In this document: positions 62,701-64,000 of the stretch, piece by piece
Numbering within the stretch: position 1 is the stretch's first letter
Layout of the letters: every line of letters starts with the position of its first letter
NCBI GenBank assembly: GCA_900239685.1
Contig: OENT01000367.1
Coordinates: 62,001 to 126,000 of the forward strand
DNA: 64,000 nt
Reading direction: 5' to 3'
Origin: Rotaria macrura
Lineage: Eukaryota > Rotifera > Eurotatoria > Philodinida > Philodinidae
Made by a program: the position numbers and the translations under genes
Notes under the pieces: generated by a model
The model's database searches: none
Seen by the model: the letters and a program-made list of their open reading frames with translations, nothing else
Told to the model about the DNA's origin: nothing

Positions 62701-63272
62701 CAATATCGGAAGGAAGACATACCGGATCTTTTAAAAAGATTTTATTCAAACAAATGAAGAAATCAGATGCTAATAATATAACCCGCACAGCAAGAGCAGG
62801 ATGGAAGCATCAGTCTTTGTCTCATTTGTTCTCTCCTGAACGAATTTTATACTGTCCCCTATCTCCCCTATAACACAACAACAAATTCTGAAAAAAATCC
62901 AAAAGCAAGATATTCCGGCCTTTCAAACGTTATGCGTAAGGACAGAAAGGGTGACTTGCGCTTCTTCTTCGAATTTACTAAGTCCAAGATAGGATGCTCA
63001 ATGCTATCCCTGCTGGATCTCCTTGTTCCAGATTCTCCAGTTCCTTCGGTGATCATTAAGACAATTAAGTAGTCTCTCTTAGTACATCCTGCGTATCTAC
63101 CTGTATGTCCGATCTCTCACCTGGCCTTTGTCTCAAAACATCATGAGAGCATAATTTCCTGTCGCGATATTTTAATCCTACAAAACCGCTAACATTCAAT
63201 ACGTGAAATACAAATTGGACATCGAAACCGATGATCGAACCATAAACCGATGTCTCATTTGATCTCTACTGA
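62701..63272. other. Unassigned DNA between repeat blocks
   Basis: About 570 bp, somewhat richer in G+C than the gene spacers on the left. A 62-codon minus frame (63056-62868) and a 65-codon minus frame (62788-62591) have no recognisable content. It might be internal sequence of a larger element bounded by the GTAAAC blocks. Confidence 0.4.
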
Positions 63273-63280
63273 ACTCATTT

Positions 63281-63435
63281 GGTCTACTAAACTTTGGTCG
63301 AAAGTAAAAATATCGAATGGACAAATGTCGAAAGTAGAGGCGCCACGTACCATATCACCCACATGTTATGTGGCGCCTCGACTTTCAACATTTGTCCATT
63401 CGACATTTTTACTTTCGACCAAAGTTGGGTGCCCC
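63281..63435. mobile_element. 155 bp hairpin MITE with 8 bp target-site duplication (hAT-like)
   Basis: ACTCATTT flanks the element on both sides (63273-63280 and 63436-63443). The arms are near-perfect inverted repeats: AACTTTGGTCGAAAGT from 63290 and its complement ACTTTCGACCAAAGTT ending 63426. Pairing continues inward through GAATGGACAAATGT to GAGGCGCCAC/GTGGCGCCTC, leaving a loop of about 23 bases. An 8 bp duplication is characteristic of hAT transposons. No coding sequence. Confidence 0.85.
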
Positions 63436-63443
63436 ACTCATTT

Positions 63444-63879
63444 CATAGTGTCCTCGATGTCCCGTGAAACGGAACAACCAACTCTGAACGAAAATCCAAT
63501 TAGAGGATTTCTTTGATGCTTTTCGTATTTTTAGGATTTCTCACGATTTCAGCTGATTTCAGGATTCAAAAGTCGATGGCTAGTGGTTTTGGCATGATCT
63601 CTATCGATGGGATGAATCTGGCTGCTATGGGACGATTTTCGCAAAACGTGATTTTTGCAGGTTTTCTTGAATGTTTTTAAGCGTTAAATAGTTTTAATTT
63701 TGGGTATACGCTTTTTTTTATAGGTTGAGGAGGTGGAGTCAATTGATTGCCATAGGGTATAATCTCCGGTTTGTGACATGGTTTAGGATTTTTGTATGGC
63801 TAGGATTTGTGCTGGACTTCTTTAGTGTAGGATCTTCGATGTTTGGCTGACTATACGGAGTCGATTTTTTGCCTCACGG
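63444..63879. other. Unassigned sequence right of the hairpin element
   Basis: About 440 bp, G/T-rich on the plus strand, with repeated AGGATTT/AGGATTC words (63532, 63562, 63786). No gene. It may be part of a larger repeat running off the window. Confidence 0.4.
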
Positions 63880-64000
63880 TTAAATCCCGTCGTTTATGGT
63901 CACTAACGGTGTATTTACGGCCGCAAACGTCATCGTGTTGGGTCGTTTACGTTGGTCGTTACGGCAGTAATACGGCCGGGTGCTGATGTATACTGCCGCT
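63880..64000. repeat. Second GTTTAC/CGTAAAC-type block at the window edge
   Basis: It contains GTCGTTTATGG, GTATTTACGGCCGCAAACG, GGTCGTTTACGTTGGTCG and TACGGCCGGG, in the same style as 62405-62700, mostly in the opposite orientation. ACTGCCGCT closes the window at 63992 and also occurs at 62638. It is cut by the window end. Confidence 0.55.

Overview
This is nuclear DNA from an animal. It is A+T-rich (about two thirds by eye) and gene-dense. Most genes are split by short introns, often 50-70 bp, with clean GT..AG borders. I rebuilt exon chains by hand and required every junction to keep the reading frame. The gene set includes an animal-type caspase, gamma/delta-type sarcoglycan, a TIAM-type RhoGEF and chitin-binding mucin domains. 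This excludes fungi, plants and most protists. The compact introns, low GC, lineage-specific proteins and small inverted-repeat elements would fit a rotifer, possibly a bdelloid, but that placement is inference.

Layout. 1-3.8 kb: 3' part of a TIAM/Still-life RhoGEF (+). 4.7-5.0 kb: a fold-back element. 6.7-9.2 kb: a head-to-head pair of ciliary genes, CFAP97-like (-) and CIMIP2C/FAM166C (+). 9.5-11.8 kb: a proline-rich orphan (-). 13.5-19.7 kb: a 14-exon secreted protein with ten CBM14 (peritrophin-A) domains and a Thr tract (+). 19.7-23.6 kb: empty apart from one inverted repeat. 23.6-26 kb: a caspase (-). 26.5-30.5 kb: a PPTC7-type PP2C phosphatase (-), with a small membrane-protein gene on the opposite strand inside intron 4. 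33.2-35.2 kb: PDIA6 (-), divergent from mitochondrial malate dehydrogenase (+), followed closely by TMEM258 (+). 39.5-43.5 kb: ULK/ATG1 kinase in 19 exons (+). 44.2-47.3 kb: sarcoglycan then CIAO1 in tight tandem (+). 47.5-48.4 kb: an orphan single-pass membrane protein (-). 50.1-52.9 kb: GNL3/GNL3L nucleolar GTPase (-). 55-56.4 kb: ZPR1 (-). 56.9-62.4 kb: a decayed P-loop GTPase gene with a 4.2 kb intron. 62.4-64 kb: repeat-rich DNA.

The first 56 kb is mostly conserved housekeeping and ciliary genes with few repeats. The last 10 kb differs. It holds a broken gene, one of two copies of an ~810 bp terminal-inverted-repeat element (the other is at 53.4 kb), a 447 bp mini-element inserted into that copy with a 9 bp target duplication, a 155 bp hairpin element with an 8 bp duplication, and blocks rich in GTAAAC/GTTTAC words. 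The genes form no shared pathway. Local pairings worth noting are the two ciliary genes sharing a 213 bp promoter, the ER gene PDIA6 sharing a promoter with MDH2, and the tandem pairs MDH2-TMEM258 and sarcoglycan-CIAO1.

I found no convincing tRNA, rRNA, CRISPR array or viral gene. The most unusual material is the nested mobile-element history in the right arm, the nested antisense gene in PPTC7, the 18 nt microexon carrying a PDIA6 active site, and an apparent one-base frameshift in GNL3.
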